Positions 45,335 through 58,800 of a stretch of DNA of 64,000 bases are shown here, in pieces. The notes beneath the pieces are model-generated. The model did not search any database. It was not told the origin of the DNA and saw nothing but the letters and a program-made list of their open reading frames with translations. Origin of the DNA: Chromobotia macracanthus. Its lineage: Eukaryota > Chordata > Actinopteri > Cypriniformes > Botiidae. The stretch is taken from positions 4,332,001 through 4,396,000 of the forward strand of contig JAZGTH010000072.1 in the NCBI GenBank assembly GCA_036877525.1. The letters are read 5' to 3'. Every line of letters starts with the position of its first letter. The first letter of the stretch is position 1. The translations under genes were made by a program, and so were the position numbers.

Positions 45335-46211
45335 AAATCTCTCCTGCTTTAAGCGGTGATCAGTGTCCGGCGGGGGGAATGAGCTGGACCCGCAGAGCTC
45401 CGCGTTACTCTGAACGGGAGAGGATCTGCAGTTTGGAGAGGGTCGTTGCGCACCCAACAGGAGCGCACATTGCGCACTGAGTTACCAAAAACAGATGGCA
45501 TGTAGTTTCTGGGGGATGGCACTGGAAACATGGCACATGCACAGAGACTCACAATCTGACCTTAAAAATAGCCTTTACAGAACAAGGAGCAACCACTGAC
45601 AATTTTACGCACGACCAATGGAGGTGCATTTGGTATAAAGATTTGGTGCACAGGCTCTCCAGAGACGCAATAAAACGCAAAGCGCATCCACATCCTCTCC
45701 CGCAGCGTTTGGTTACCCCTGGACCGCTCGCAGTCTTTGGGCACACGGGTGGTTTTCATTTCCAGCCGTCATTTGTAGGTCTGAGCCAATCACACGGCCG
45801 GATTTCATTACGATAGAGAGCTGGATTTACAATTCAGAGCAGATGCGTGAAGAAACATCTTGGAGAGGTTAGACATGGGGCGACACGGCGCCGGGCTTTT
45901 CCTCTTCCCTTGTCGTTTTACGAGGCGAGGCGCTAGATGAGGAACTAAACCATAAGGCAGGAGTGAGTTTGAGGGACTGAGAAGATGGTGAGATGGTCTT
46001 CATCTCGTAATTCTGGAGAGGGAAGTGATGCCAGGAGCGCGTCAAAGATTTGCGGTCCATCAACTGTTTCCAACTTCTGCTGGAGGATACCTGGAGTGAC
46101 TTTCTCTTAAGTACGGGACATGCGCTTTCATACACTCCAGCTCGGTTATGGGATGTCTTGGATGGACTTGTTCAGATGATTCTCTCTTTCTTTACGCAGG
46201 TTGTACGCAGA
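45335..46211 (+). promoter_or_regulatory. mtnr1b: mtnr1b promoter and 5' leader region
   Basis: GC content rises from about 45350. GACCAATGG (45613) and GAGCCAATCAC (45783) are CCAAT-type, and GTATAAAG (45632) is TATA-like. ATGs at 45843 (nine codons) and 45875 (21 codons) would be uORFs if transcribed. TCTCTCTTTCTTTACGCAG ending at 46199 looks like a splice acceptor just before the start codon, so a further non-coding exon may exist upstream. Confidence 0.45.
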
Positions 46212-49200
46212 ATGCCGGACTTCATCTCCGGGTTGACGAACAGCACTGAACTGGGGCACGTCGCGTTGGGTTCGAGCGCACGGCCCGCCTGGGCGATCGC
46301 GGTGCTGGCCAGCGTGCTGATCTTCACAACAGTGGTGGATGTTTTGGGGAACTTGTTGGTCATCATTTCGGTGTTCAGGAATCGGAAACTGAGAAACTCT
46401 GGTGAGTCTTTTACTTTTTGTGGTCTGCACTGGTTATGCGTAAAGCTCTGCACGTCTCCAGGGCTGAATGGAGATAAAGTGAGTGAATACTGAACGAATG
46501 ACTTTTCAGCTGCTGAATGCTCTTTGCTTGGAATAATTTACTTTGCCATTTACTCTGTCTTTAGGGTTACAAAAACATGATGCTGTACTCTTACATACTC
46601 AGTTTACTGTGTGACACTCATTGGTAATAATGGACATGTAAACCATTTACACTTACATGTTAACTGAGTTCTTAAATCTTATGTACAACTTACTACCATC
46701 ACTGTGTTTAAAGTGCAGATATAGTATTACAGTGACATGAAAATTCATTAAATCCACCAGTGCACTGAAACTCTGTCAAGCTTTTGGGCACATAATTGTA
46801 GAAGTCAAAGTTTATTTTGTCCGGTAACATTTCTGAGCTGAAGTCAAGTTCAGGGAAGTGAGTGATGCCTCCAGCAGCAGTAAAGCTATTTTTATGACTA
46901 TTACAAACTCAATTTTCTGTACAAGCTGCTGAATCTTGTTGCGGTCGGAGCTTTGACTAGCGTTAAGAAAACGTTCACTTCACCCTGACCATGTCATCAA
47001 ACATTTACAGCAGCTTACCGCTCTCAGCAGTACGGCTTCAAAGACTTTCCACCGTGGTTTGGTATAATTGGACCTGTACATCAGTGAATATCTGGCACCC
47101 TCCTGAGACTTGTTAGGGTCTTTTATTGAGAATGGAGACATTTGATGTTTTTTCCATCTTTAAATTGACATTAAATTGAATTACACTCAGATGACCCCCT
47201 GCTACATTAACAAATTGCCTGTTTTTAAATAAACTGGTTTCTTTCCCATTTGCGTTAAAAAAGGGGATTGTTCTTTTATCATAAGAGTTAAACAGCTGTT
47301 GAAGGTGTAGTCCCAGCTAACAGGGAATGTTCTCAGAACATTCATTCTCTAATGTTCCTTAAGAGTTCTCTCAAAGTTATCAGAAAACGCACTTGCAGTA
47401 ACATTACTAGAATGGTTTTTAACATGTATGTTAAAAATGTTATTCTTAAGTTGTTAGTGGAATGTTTTAAAAACACTACAGAATTGTAAAACATATGAAC
47501 AACGTTCCTATAACCAAGCAATACTGTGAATACAACGTCTAAAAAACTTGATGTCTTGAACATTCCTAGAACCTTCAAAATAAAGTTTTTAACGTTTTTG
47601 TTACTTAATGGGAACGTTCTTAATCGGCAGCATTCTTACAACCTGAAGTTGTTAGCTGGGTGTCACAATTCAGCTGCGGTTGGATGTACAGTGCTCAAGG
47701 ATTTCAACAGCATCTGTGACAGTGTATGGGCAAATGTGTTTGGGGGTGTGTATGTGTGTCATACAGTGTATGTGTGTTTGGGGGTGTGCTGATGTGCTGG
47801 AGTGGGGGGCGGTGTTTGGAGCCCCTTGACAATTTGTGCATCTGCGGGGATGTAAGTGTGTAGTGCGCTTACACAAGAGACTTCAAAGCATGCACTTTCT
47901 CGCATTGAGCAAGAGTCAGACCTGTTTTCTTCAGAGGTACGCTCACCATCTTCTAGCACCCTCTGTCTAATAGACACTCCTGACTCTGTTTCTCCCCCTC
48001 CAGAGCTTTTCAAGCACATGGGGTGGGGGGCATCACTGGCTCATTAGATAGAGGAGGTATGCTGTCAGATTTTGTGTGTAGTTTGCTCCTGATGGCCACA
48101 GCGACTGCAGCTGTCTCCTCACATCTCACCTGAGTGCATCTTCTCTCTGGAGGAAGGAGAGTTTATTCCTTTATCTTCCAGCCCTCTGTCATTACAAGAG
48201 CCAATCAGATGAGCCACGTAAGCGGTAACAATGTTGCTAATGCTCAGAGAGGCATTGAAGTACAGGAAACCAAAGCAGATTTTTTGTGCTGCATGTCTTG
48301 TGAACTGCGGTAACTACAGGGGCAAAGAACTGGAAAGTGACAGAAAAAAGATGATTTCTCTTAGGGAGATGAATCGCATGTTCCCACAATCCCTTGAGCA
48401 GATTCACCTGTTAATCATTTAGCCAATCGTATGAGGCGCAGTCATGAAACATTTACGACTCTCCCACCTCCCCAACTCTCCCCTTTCATTCCTTTAGTCT
48501 TTTCCGATAATGAATCGCATGTGTGGGCGGATGAGTATGAAAAAGACTATCTAATAAAATTTTCTCTCCCCGTTTCCCATGCTTCACAGTTTGTAGTGTT
48601 TCCATGATCTATGCAGGAAACTGTTGAAGAAATACATCATGTTTTTTTAATCAGTCTTCCAAGTTCAGCTTCAGAATTTCATGTACGCTGTAGCTGTTGG
48701 GTGAAAGCGCGCCATGGCCACCAGTGTCCTTGGCAACAATCCCTCGCTGTCCCCAGTGTGGTTATGTAATCATGTTTCTAGGAAGGGGCATGAGTGCCAA
48801 GTGAAGTTCGAATGCTGTCAGAATTCTGGCAGGGCCGCTGGTCGTGTGGGTCGGTCCTGGGCTGCCAAAACAGTGCGGATGTCTGTGTGTGGTGAAAATG
48901 CCATTGCAAGCCACAGGAGACAATAGAGTGTTTCTGTGCTGTGCTTGTGAAAGTGTAGGCTTTGGATTTTACACTGAAATCAGATCAAGACATTAGCTAG
49001 TGTGTAAAGGAAAGACGAGCGATCACTAAATGACATCGATTGATATGGCGTTAGATTTTATATTCAGGTTCACAGTCATATTTTGTCTTAAAGGGATAGC
49101 ACACCCAAAAATAAAAATTCTTCCATTATTTACTCAAACTCACGTCATTCCAAACCTGCATGACCTACGTCTTTTCTTCTGAGGAACCTTGACTTCCATT

Positions 49201-49730
49201 GTGTGGACACAAAACCACTGAGAACTTTCTCAAAATGGATTCTTCAGTGTTCCACAGAAGACAAGAAGTCAGAGCATGAAGGAACAGACTGAAATTTAGG
49301 ACATTACTTACTGAAAATCTTGCTCTCACATGAAGCTCATTTATATTTGTGTTTTGTATGGCTTTAGATGACCTGGATTGTACCGCAGAAGTAACATTTT
49401 TATACCATTTTACAGCTTGACAGTCCCAAATCACTGTCAATATTCATTGTCTGGAAAAAAGTGTTAAAATTCTTGTGCAAAATGTGCATTGTGATTTGAA
49501 AGAACGTGAGGGTGAGCACTTTATTTTTATGAATGGGTGTACTGTCCCTTTAAGAAAGTTGATGAGGAATGTTTGGTTTGATTTCTGTTCTGTTGGTGTT
49601 AAAGGAGATTTTGTGCACTCTTGCTTTTTTCTTGGCCACAGGGCTGTGCAGGATTCAGGTCAGTGTCCATCCACAGAGCTGTCAAAGCAGTTCAGCATCT
49701 GTGGTGCTTTCTGTATATGCTGTGTATCTG

Positions 49731-49785
<55 letters not shown>

Positions 49786-49798
49786 TCACACTCACACA

Positions 49799-49849
<51 letters not shown>

Positions 49850-52800
49850 TCTCTCTCTCTTATTAACATCAACAGCACTAAGGATGAGTGCTTGTGTATC
49901 TGACCTTCAGCAGCTTCTGAGGGTAGTGGAGGAAAGTGAGCAGAAGCCTTCAAAGAAACATCAGCAGTCAGCCCAACCTTCATCCTGTGTCCCCAAATAC
50001 AAACATCAAGATGCTTATTTGCATGTGTCTGACCCAAATTCAGCACCACGGACAGTGACAGATCAGCCACCCCTTCTGTATCTACCATGAATGCATGTGG
50101 TCTTTTAAAACAGAGATGCTCAACTCTGAGCCTGCAGGTCCACTTTCCTGCAGAGATTAACTCCAACCCTCCAAACTCACCAGCCTGTTCAAGGTGTGTT
50201 GGAGTTAAACAGAGTTGAACAGAGTTAAACTCTGCAGGTAAGAGGACCTCCAGGGCCAGAGCTGAGAACCTCTGATTTATAAGAAAGTATGTCATCTTGG
50301 ACCTTGACCAGTTGGGACCTCTGTGGGTTTATGTCACACTGCAGGCTGAAGAGTGCAGTTTAAATATTAAGAGGGAGCAGGCAGCCCACCTGCCCACCAA
50401 TCTCGCAGGGCAGTAAATCTCATTCCATAAACATCAAAGTTTAACGTGACCAAGATCTGCTCTGGGGGGACGCACAGATTTTAGACACTTTTAAGACATC
50501 AGTGCCCAGGTGCTTGACTCAATGTAAAATGTTTGTTGCAGTTGATTTCAAAGGCCTTCTGTAATCTGACAATGTGTTAAGAGCGAAGATAAATTATGGT
50601 TTAATTTGTTGCATGATTTGCTTTCTGTTTGTGTGTTCCTGAAAGCAATAACTCAGAACTCTCAGGGCTCAGATAATCCCCTCACTATTGTTATAATATT
50701 TGAAGTGTGTCCCACACAAAAGAAACCTTGTGTCTCACTTACTGAATGTAGTTTGTTTTGGAAAAAAGGATCACATTGTTCTATATACCCAATCAGTTGA
50801 GCAACAGTACAGTGGGAGAATTTGTCACAAATAAATTCACCAGTGTTACTAGTACTTTCCCAGCTATAATTTGATGTTGTAAGAACGTTTTCTTAATGTT
50901 TCCATTTAGTAATAAAATTTTTATTTTTTATTATTTTGAATGTTCTAGGAACATTCAAACATCCAGTTTTTTAGATGTTGTATTAATGGTACTGTGGTCA
51001 TGAGAACGTCATTCAAATGTTTTTAATCTGTAACATTTTTGAAACGTTCCACTAACAACTTAAAAATAATATTTTAGATATAGATGATTTATAATGTTAA
51101 AAAAGGTTTTACTAGCGTTACTGCAAGATAACTAAGACATTAGCCAACTTACAACGCTCGTTTTTTCTATCCATTTACATTTCTTTCTGTCTGTTTCCCC
51201 TGGTTATGCACTTTTTAAAAAATTTAACTGAGAAAAAAAGTTTTTTATATTTAGTTCCGGTTTTCAGGTTCAAACAGAACACAGAGGTTTAAAGTCACTT
51301 TCATGAGTTTCACAGCAGTGACTGCCTGTTTTTAACTTCATGAAAGGTGCTTGAATTTAAATGCCAGGAAACAAACATATGTCCAAGTTTTTTTCTTTCT
51401 GTCCAATTTAACTGTTACACCCCTGATTACTGAAGGACCTTCTCAAAATGTATCCCTCTGCAGACACTTTGAATATAAGGTCTTGCATTATATTCACATT
51501 CATGCACTTGGCAGATGCTTTCATCCACAGCACACACTTTATCAGTTGTGCACTCCCTGAGAAGCGAACCCATAACCTCTGTGTTGCAAACGCCTCTCTA
51601 TCAGTTAAGCTGCAGATGTAGCTACACTTCAGTATCAGATAGCTGTGATGTTAAATTACACTGAATTTAAATCATGAGGTTGTGATGCTTCACAAAGTTT
51701 ACTTTGCTATCAAGGCAAATGCTCTCCTTTAAATTCTACATGCTTCCTTCACCTTGGCAGGAGATTAAACAGCAAAAACCCGGACAGCATGATCTTCCAA
51801 CTCATTCCTCTTAATTTCACAAACCAGAGGCCTGGCAAAAAAAGTTGCTGTATGTCAAGATTTCCTAGATCCATTTATGCACGCTTACACGGGCGGGATT
51901 TGATCACTCTGGTTTAATGAAATCCAACACTTTACCCCTTAAACCAGCGATAAGAATGCAAAGCTCCGCAGGAAAATCATTTGATGGTCGGGAAATGTGG
52001 GCTGAGGCACGCAATCTGAATTTCATGAGCCCAAATTTTGATCTGATCAAAGATTGACTGCCTAAAGCATTTTAAATCCATCAAAGCTTTTTTCTGTACA
52101 TCAGGCGAAGCAAAAATCCAACAGTTTTTATTTTCAGCACAAAATCAGTTCTGCGAAACATACGTACAGTATAGAATCACACCAAAGCTACAATCACAGC
52201 CAGATCCGAATTTTTTCTGATGATTTCATCACGCTCCTGTTTGCGGTTATATAACATAATCTGAGATCTTTGCTTTGTTACTCCGTGACTTTTCTGATTT
52301 ACATTGAGGGAATCAAATGCCGACATTTTGCACAGAACACAGAATGATGTAATAGTTTTTGTCTAGAAGGGATGTCGGGCTCATGGTGGGTTTTCTGGGC
52401 TGCAGAGATGGCAGTGTGGTTTGTGTTTATTTCGTCTGTTTGTGTTGACAGTGCGAGATGAACCACATGCAGTATTCATGCATTTCTACATGAAGTGTCA
52501 GAGTCTTTGTGTCTGTCATCCTTTCCTCCTCATCAGTGGTTTTGTTGCTTTAATAATTAAAGAGCTGCTTGTTTCCTGCATATGCCATGTGGCTCTCCAG
52601 AAATACTTGATTCTTGGCATTTTGTGGTCAAATAGTTTGGTTTAGTAGCTGCTAAACTGTTCAGTTCTGTTTAGCTGACAATGGGTTTTCTACATAGCTT
52701 TTACAGAACTTTTACAGGGCTTTTGTTTTTGGGACATGACAGTTCAGAGACAGAGTAATTGGGGAGGAAGTACGGAGGGGGGTTCCTATCATTTCATATG

Positions 52801-55800
52801 CACCTCATATATTCCTGTAGTACAGGCATCAGAGATGGCCAAGAACATACACACGTTTTAAAGGGAGGTGGGTGCCAACAGCAAGCTGCAGAGTCATGGC
52901 TCCAGGGCTCCGTGCTTGTGCTTCTCATTTCATTCCAGTGAGAGGACATGTGTCAAGAGACCAATGAAGATCAGCCCCTGGTACTCTGTTCTGGCCTCAG
53001 TTTAGTTTTTCTTCATTCCCACTTCTCATGCCCCCGAAAAACTCATCCACCGCCACGGTTTGGAAGCCGTAAAGAATGCTGTACAAAACACGTCACCAAA
53101 CTCGCATGCATATCCCAAAAAATGCAACAGTCCTACAATGTGATTTCCATATTTTAACTGGAGTGAAATGACCTCCAAAGGAACAGAAAAGTTTGGGTTG
53201 ATGCAACTCTTTCATCTCCTGCAAATTTAAATAAACGTATAAAAAATCTTTTTGTGTCAGTGTGAAATTCGACAGTCCTGGTCTGCTGGTCTTCTGTGTT
53301 TGAACTTTTCACAGCATCAGATTTGAACTTGAAACATCAGACTTTCATATCTGATGTCAAACTTCACACTGATGAAAACAGGATGTTCGGCTTGTGTCAG
53401 CCACGGCTGGTTAGGACAAAACCTTCAAATAAAAGAGATTTCATTAAGAGTTTTTATGGTGGAAAATTATCCCCTAGAAACAGTTATTGGCCTCTGAGCA
53501 ATTTGGGCAGACAGGTCTTCATCTAAATGTTCCTGTTGCAGAATTTAGAAAATTACAATCTCTCTTTTCTCAGAGTCACTCACCAAATTGTTTGTGTAAG
53601 TGTTATCTATCTTAATAAAGACAGAGATGAATGTTTGAGCTGGATGTGGAGGATTTAGGAAAAGGCTGGGAGGTGTTGGCAGATCTTTTGCTAATATGAT
53701 ACTTGGCAAGGTTACAAGTGAGTAGAAAAACATTACATTAGGAATTCTGTTTTAACATGCAGATTTACACAAACAAATGACTGTATAATGGAAGACACCT
53801 CAGAGCTGTGGCACAGTGGGCAGTGCATGTGAGAGTTCAATATTTATATATGTATTTATTAATACCTGTGTGGACATTATATATATATATATATATATAT
53901 ATATCCTTCACTAATTAATCTTATAGCATATAGATATGTGTGTGTATATTGTGTATATTGTGTCACAGAGAGAGAGAGAGAGAGAGAGAGAGATAAAAAG
54001 ATATATATGACATCACTGAAATAATTGGAGGAGCACTGAATCTTTAAACTGTTGTGTCCACAGCACGATTTGGAATTCATATGAAGTTTCTTCAGCTTCT
54101 GAATTCATTAGTTTTCTCTTTTGCTTCTTAATCATGTGTAGCTGTGGGGTCTCCATGAAAGATCAGATCTAATCAGTTATGACTCAGAGAGAAGATGTTG
54201 CTCTAATGAGATACATTTGGCTGAGTGAGAACTTCCACAAGGTCGTCCTCCTCCGTTAGTCATTAGACTTCTTGGACTGTGGAAACAAGCTCCATGTGAA
54301 CCATAAGACACGCCTGACAAGGTTGTGACTTTCCATTTAAAGTTAATTACACACAGATCACCTTTCACTCTTTGAATGAGGTCAATCTGAGAACTTTTAT
54401 TTTGAGCAAGAACATTCTGTGTTACGTTTGAATTTTAAAAAGCAAATCATGAAGCTGTTGCAAATAAGCATGAGCCTTCAGGTGGTAGCATACATGCTTA
54501 TGGTGACACAGGTTCGAGGCTGGTTTGTCATTTCCTTCTCTCTCCACCCAATTTCTTACCATAATCTTAAAAAAGGTGCTTCACGATGTAATAGAAAAAC
54601 ATTTTTGCCTGTATGGTTCCCTAAAGAACCTTTAACATTTGCAGAACCTTTCTGTTTTACAAAATGCTCTTTGTAGTGGAAAAGGTCCTTTAGACTATTA
54701 AACAGGTAAGAAAGAAATGGTTCTAATAAAAAACGTTGACTGGGTGGTTCCTTGGGGAACCAAAAATGGTTCTTCTATGGCATTGCTGTAAAGAACTTTT
54801 AAAGAACTTTATTTTTAAGAGTGTATGTCTGTTTATAAAAGGCAAAAAAATATACCAGCAATAATTTACATAATATGTAAAGATCACGCTCTTGGTGTGT
54901 TTTGATATCTGGCCCGTGTCACATGAAATTTATTCAGTTAATAACACAGGAAACACTGCCACACATTAATAATCAATTCTCTTTTTATCTCTTGACATAA
55001 TGTTCTTTATTCCTGAAACTGTGGCATCCTGTGTGTGGATGTGATTGCTTTTTTATCATTCACACTGTGATGTGACTGAAATTTGATTCCAGTACCATGG
55101 AGAGCGGCATGCTGCGGTTTATGCCTGAAGACTCTGGAAAAAAAACATGCAGGATTTACACGGATCAGTTACTGAGAAATAACTGCATGACTTTCTCTTG
55201 ATGATATAGCTTCATATTTTGTCTGTGCTGTAGCTATTACTTACTAAATGTATTATTTTTTGTGATAAAGAATTAATAATTTGATCTATTGATTTATTCT
55301 TTTTATGATGAGAAGCTGAAATAGCTTTTTGTATAAAGCTACACAACATACATTGTTGATGTTCTTATATTTTATTGATTTGTGTGGTCATCCGTTCCAA
55401 AGATTTCCTGTATCATCCAGATTTCCTGTCTGTGGCTAGATGGACTGTATGGACACAATGAAAGTTTCCCTCAATCCTAATTCATTAGAAACTGGAGGGT
55501 TGCAGTGTATGATTGTTGCAAATACATTTTGGAAATGTTATCAAGATCCATAAGGGGAACAACAAAAGGCCACTTGTCTTGTGGACATCGTGAAGCAAGA
55601 GTGTTTGAGGCTGAGTTCCTTCCATATCAAGTTTGAGCAGGACATGAACATATTTCACAACTCAAGGGTCTTGTAACTTTCTCCAGTGCTTCTATAATGA
55701 GTCCTGGACATTAGAAGATAACCTCTGCCTTCAGGTCTTTCTCCAGTACATGCGTGTTTCTGACCAGCTTTCTGGATTTCCTTCACACTGTAAACTGCTT

Positions 55801-58800
55801 AACTGTTCTTGTCATCAAAGGCACAGACAGTTTCTCTGATTCTCTTTTTCTTGATTCATCTCATGAAATGACATTCAGATCACATTGGTTGCAATCATAT
55901 TGAATGTGAATTGTGTGTGCACAGGTTTAATCAGAACTGTTGTTCACTCTTACTCTGCATCTATAATTCATTCATGTCACGTCACTTAATTCATTCACGT
56001 CATATCAGACTGGACTACACCCTCTCTCTCTCTCTTTCTCCCGACTCTCTCTTTGTTTCTTTCTCTCTCTCTCTGTCACACAAACGCACACACACATTAC
56101 ACATTTAAACACAAACAGGGTCATTACTCATTAGTTCTTCATACTCCACATTCGTATGTAGTTTTTAGTTGTTATGTTTAAGACTTGTGCATGTGATATG
56201 TTGAAAGAAAGAGTCGGAATATTAATGTTCTGTCCCTTTTAATATGATGTAACTACATTAAACATTTTTTTTAATTTTTTTAAACATCTTTGTTTTATTA
56301 TCCTGCTGTTTTGTAAATTCTAGCTTCTTTATTTATTTTTTTTTTTGTTACCCGCTGGGCAACATTTTTCAGCATTACCTGAACTCATACACGTTATCTC
56401 ATGATAATACAAAAATACATTTATTATGCAGAGATGCATATTTAAACAAGAATCTAAAAATATATCGGGGTACAAACAGGAACTGGTGCCCAAAGGTGTT
56501 ATTAATCAGTCACATAAAACAAAGAAATCTCTTTGTAAGAGGATTATGTTGAGAACAAACCATGCATGAAGATCACAAATTAATTCGTTTTTTGGTATTT
56601 TATACATACTTCTTTAAGGGTTCATGCACATACATACACACAAAACACACACGTTTATTGCAGCTGAGTCCCACATAGTGAATGATTTCACATTCAACCC
56701 AACAGCGCTGCGACCTTGAGTAGCGTACACTACATCTCAGGCTGAATTATAGAGGCTGGGCTTTAAAAGTCCAGTTTAAAAAAGAAACGCTGAGCGTACA
56801 GAGGTCAGGGTAACACGGTTTATCATTTCTCTGAGTAAGAAAAGAGAAGAATACTGGAAGCTCAGTGTCATTTCAACATGCCGGGCTGAAAACGTTGAGT
56901 GTTTTTTTCCTTTTAAATCATTTAAAAGGCCACGGCAAAGAACAGAAGAACAAATTGGTTAATAATCTCTCCAATATCGTGCGGAAAAATGCCAGAAAGG
57001 ATTTTTGGCATTTGAGGGGGAAAAGGGGGCCTTTTTCTGTTCTGCTGGGACTTTTAAGTGAATGCATGTGTGTATGTGACAGAAAAATTCAAATGATGGC
57101 ATGTGAAATGTTTTGCATCACTTTCATCGGGGAAATCAGATTAATGGGGGTTATGTGTTCATGATCCTCACGTTTCATCCACGCTCTCGCGATGGGAGGG
57201 GCAGAGGACGAGGACTGAATCATTATATGATTTGAGGTCTAACAAGCTGTGGAGCAGAAGAGCTGTTCACCTCTAACTGTGACACTATTATTTGTGATGA
57301 ATTATTTTGGTGTACTAGATTCATCTCATGAAACCGGTCAAGAAAAAGGCAAACATATTTTGCTAAATGAAAATGAAAGATCATTAGGATGTTTTTCATT
57401 GTGACATTATTTTTCCAGATAATTTAGCACATTTTCTCATCACTGTTGCAAACAAAAACTCTTAATATGATGTTTTGAAAGAACATAATTCAGAAAGCCT
57501 TAATTTCATGCAGTAAATGACTGTATGTATTAATATTAATATACTGTACTTTACTGTAATAGAAATAGTGAGAAACGTTTCTTTTTCAAGAACATTTGTT
57601 CTTGTCCCCACAAGGATGGTAAAAGTAACTGAAAATTGATTATTAAACATACTAAATGATGCTTTATTGAAGATATTAAAATATTTAGGGGTAGGCTGAG
57701 GGTTAGATATGTAGAATACACAGAAACTGTAGAATATACAGTTTGTAAAAGCCATTATGTCTCTGGAAAGTCCCCAGAAATCATAGAAACCTAATGTGTG
57801 CACGTGTGTGTGTGTGCGTGTGTACTTCTCTTTTACACTTACTGTACGTTCATGATTGTAGCTGTAAAATCACTTTGTAAAAGCAGCAGTCTGTCTCATT
57901 TTACCAGCATGCATCCAGAGCAATCATGGGTGAATGCAGGTCTTTAGAAGCAGAAGCTAGAGAAGCTAATGGCATTATTCAGTCAGCTGTTTCTGCCTCC
58001 GATCAGTGAGTTCCGTTGACTGTTTAATGTGAGAAAGTGGATTGCTCGACATCACAGATCTCTGAAGGCAGCAGACCGTGCGTGACATTAATGTGAGAGG
58101 GCAGAGGTTTAAAGGGAATTGTTTTACAGAGCGACGTGATTTCTTCTGTCACAGCGTAATTAAAGCTTTCCGGTCCCTGAAGAGCCAGCATTTGAAGTCA
58201 AAGAGATCCTTCTCTCTTTCCTCCTCTGTCAGTAGCTTTGTCATTCTTGTTTTCTATGTATTATAGAAAATAATATATATAATTTATTTTTTCACCCTGG
58301 TTTACCTCTTTACAAGATTTAATTGCAGGGCCACAACAACATGCCAGAAGAACAAGGGAAGTCAGAGGATGCGCTGTGGTTAAATTGTCGCAGTTTTAAA
58401 TGTTGAAAGTGTGAAAGATAAAAAGATAGTAAGAATTAATTTTAGTTTTTAAAGGTGCAGTAAGCGATAGAGGAACGGGTGTGTTTGCTGGGTGACGATT
58501 TCACATTTCAGCAGTGTTTCTCAGAAATCACTTCCTGTTTTCCTGCAGTTATTCATATTTTATTATTTTAATACTCATTAAGCATTTAATAATTAATGAT
58601 CTCTCTCTCTTTCCCTCTGTCACACAGGCAACGTGTTTGTGGTCAGTTTGGCTTTCGCTGACCTTGTGGTGGCTTTCTATCCATATCCATTGGTCCTGTA
58701 CGCGATATTCCATGACGGCTGGTCTCTCGGAGACATCCAGTGCAAGATCAGCGGTTTCCTGATGGGTCTGAGCGTGATCGGTTCTGTTTTCAACATCACT

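Larger units (their letters stand above)
46402..58627 (+). other. mtnr1b: mtnr1b intron 1 (12.2 kb)
   Basis: GT donor (GGTGAGTC) and AG acceptor (TCTGTCACACAG). No coding exon is seen inside. Identified contents: two CCCAGCTAACA MITEs, one TTAAAGGGATA element, a CT/CA microsatellite, an AACTCTGCAG repeat, two SINE remnants, a GGTTCTT-rich MITE and AT and GA microsatellites. The rest (for example 47.7-49.0, 51.7-53.8 and 54.9-58.6 kb) is unassigned AT-rich sequence. Confidence 0.85.

Noticed and set aside
45212..45759. Several overlapping minus-strand ORFs upstream of mtnr1b
   Set aside because: They sit in the GC-richer promoter region and a MITE end, and no two support one frame.
11500..45896. 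Shared 16-mer GACACGGCGCCGGGCT at about 11500 and 45881
   Set aside because: With 64 kb compared to itself, a 16-base match by chance is about as likely as not, and flanks do not extend the similarity.
46050..46211. 54-residue N-terminal extension of the melatonin receptor
   Set aside because: The open frame begins at TTG, and the only in-frame ATG in it (46176) is weaker than the one at 46212, which gives a normal N-terminus.
48714..48926. 70-codon ORF beginning MATSVLGNNPSLSP
   Set aside because: It lies within the mtnr1b intron with no splice sites, recognised homology or supporting signals; treated as chance.
49475..50295. Overlapping ORFs of 81-173 codons on both strands
   Set aside because: They run through the CT/CA microsatellite and a dispersed repeat; Ser-Leu and His-Thr runs are repeat artefacts.
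53806..53840. tRNA A-box-like GTGGCACAGTGGGCAGTG
   Set aside because: No B box or SINE tail follows; an AT microsatellite interrupts it.
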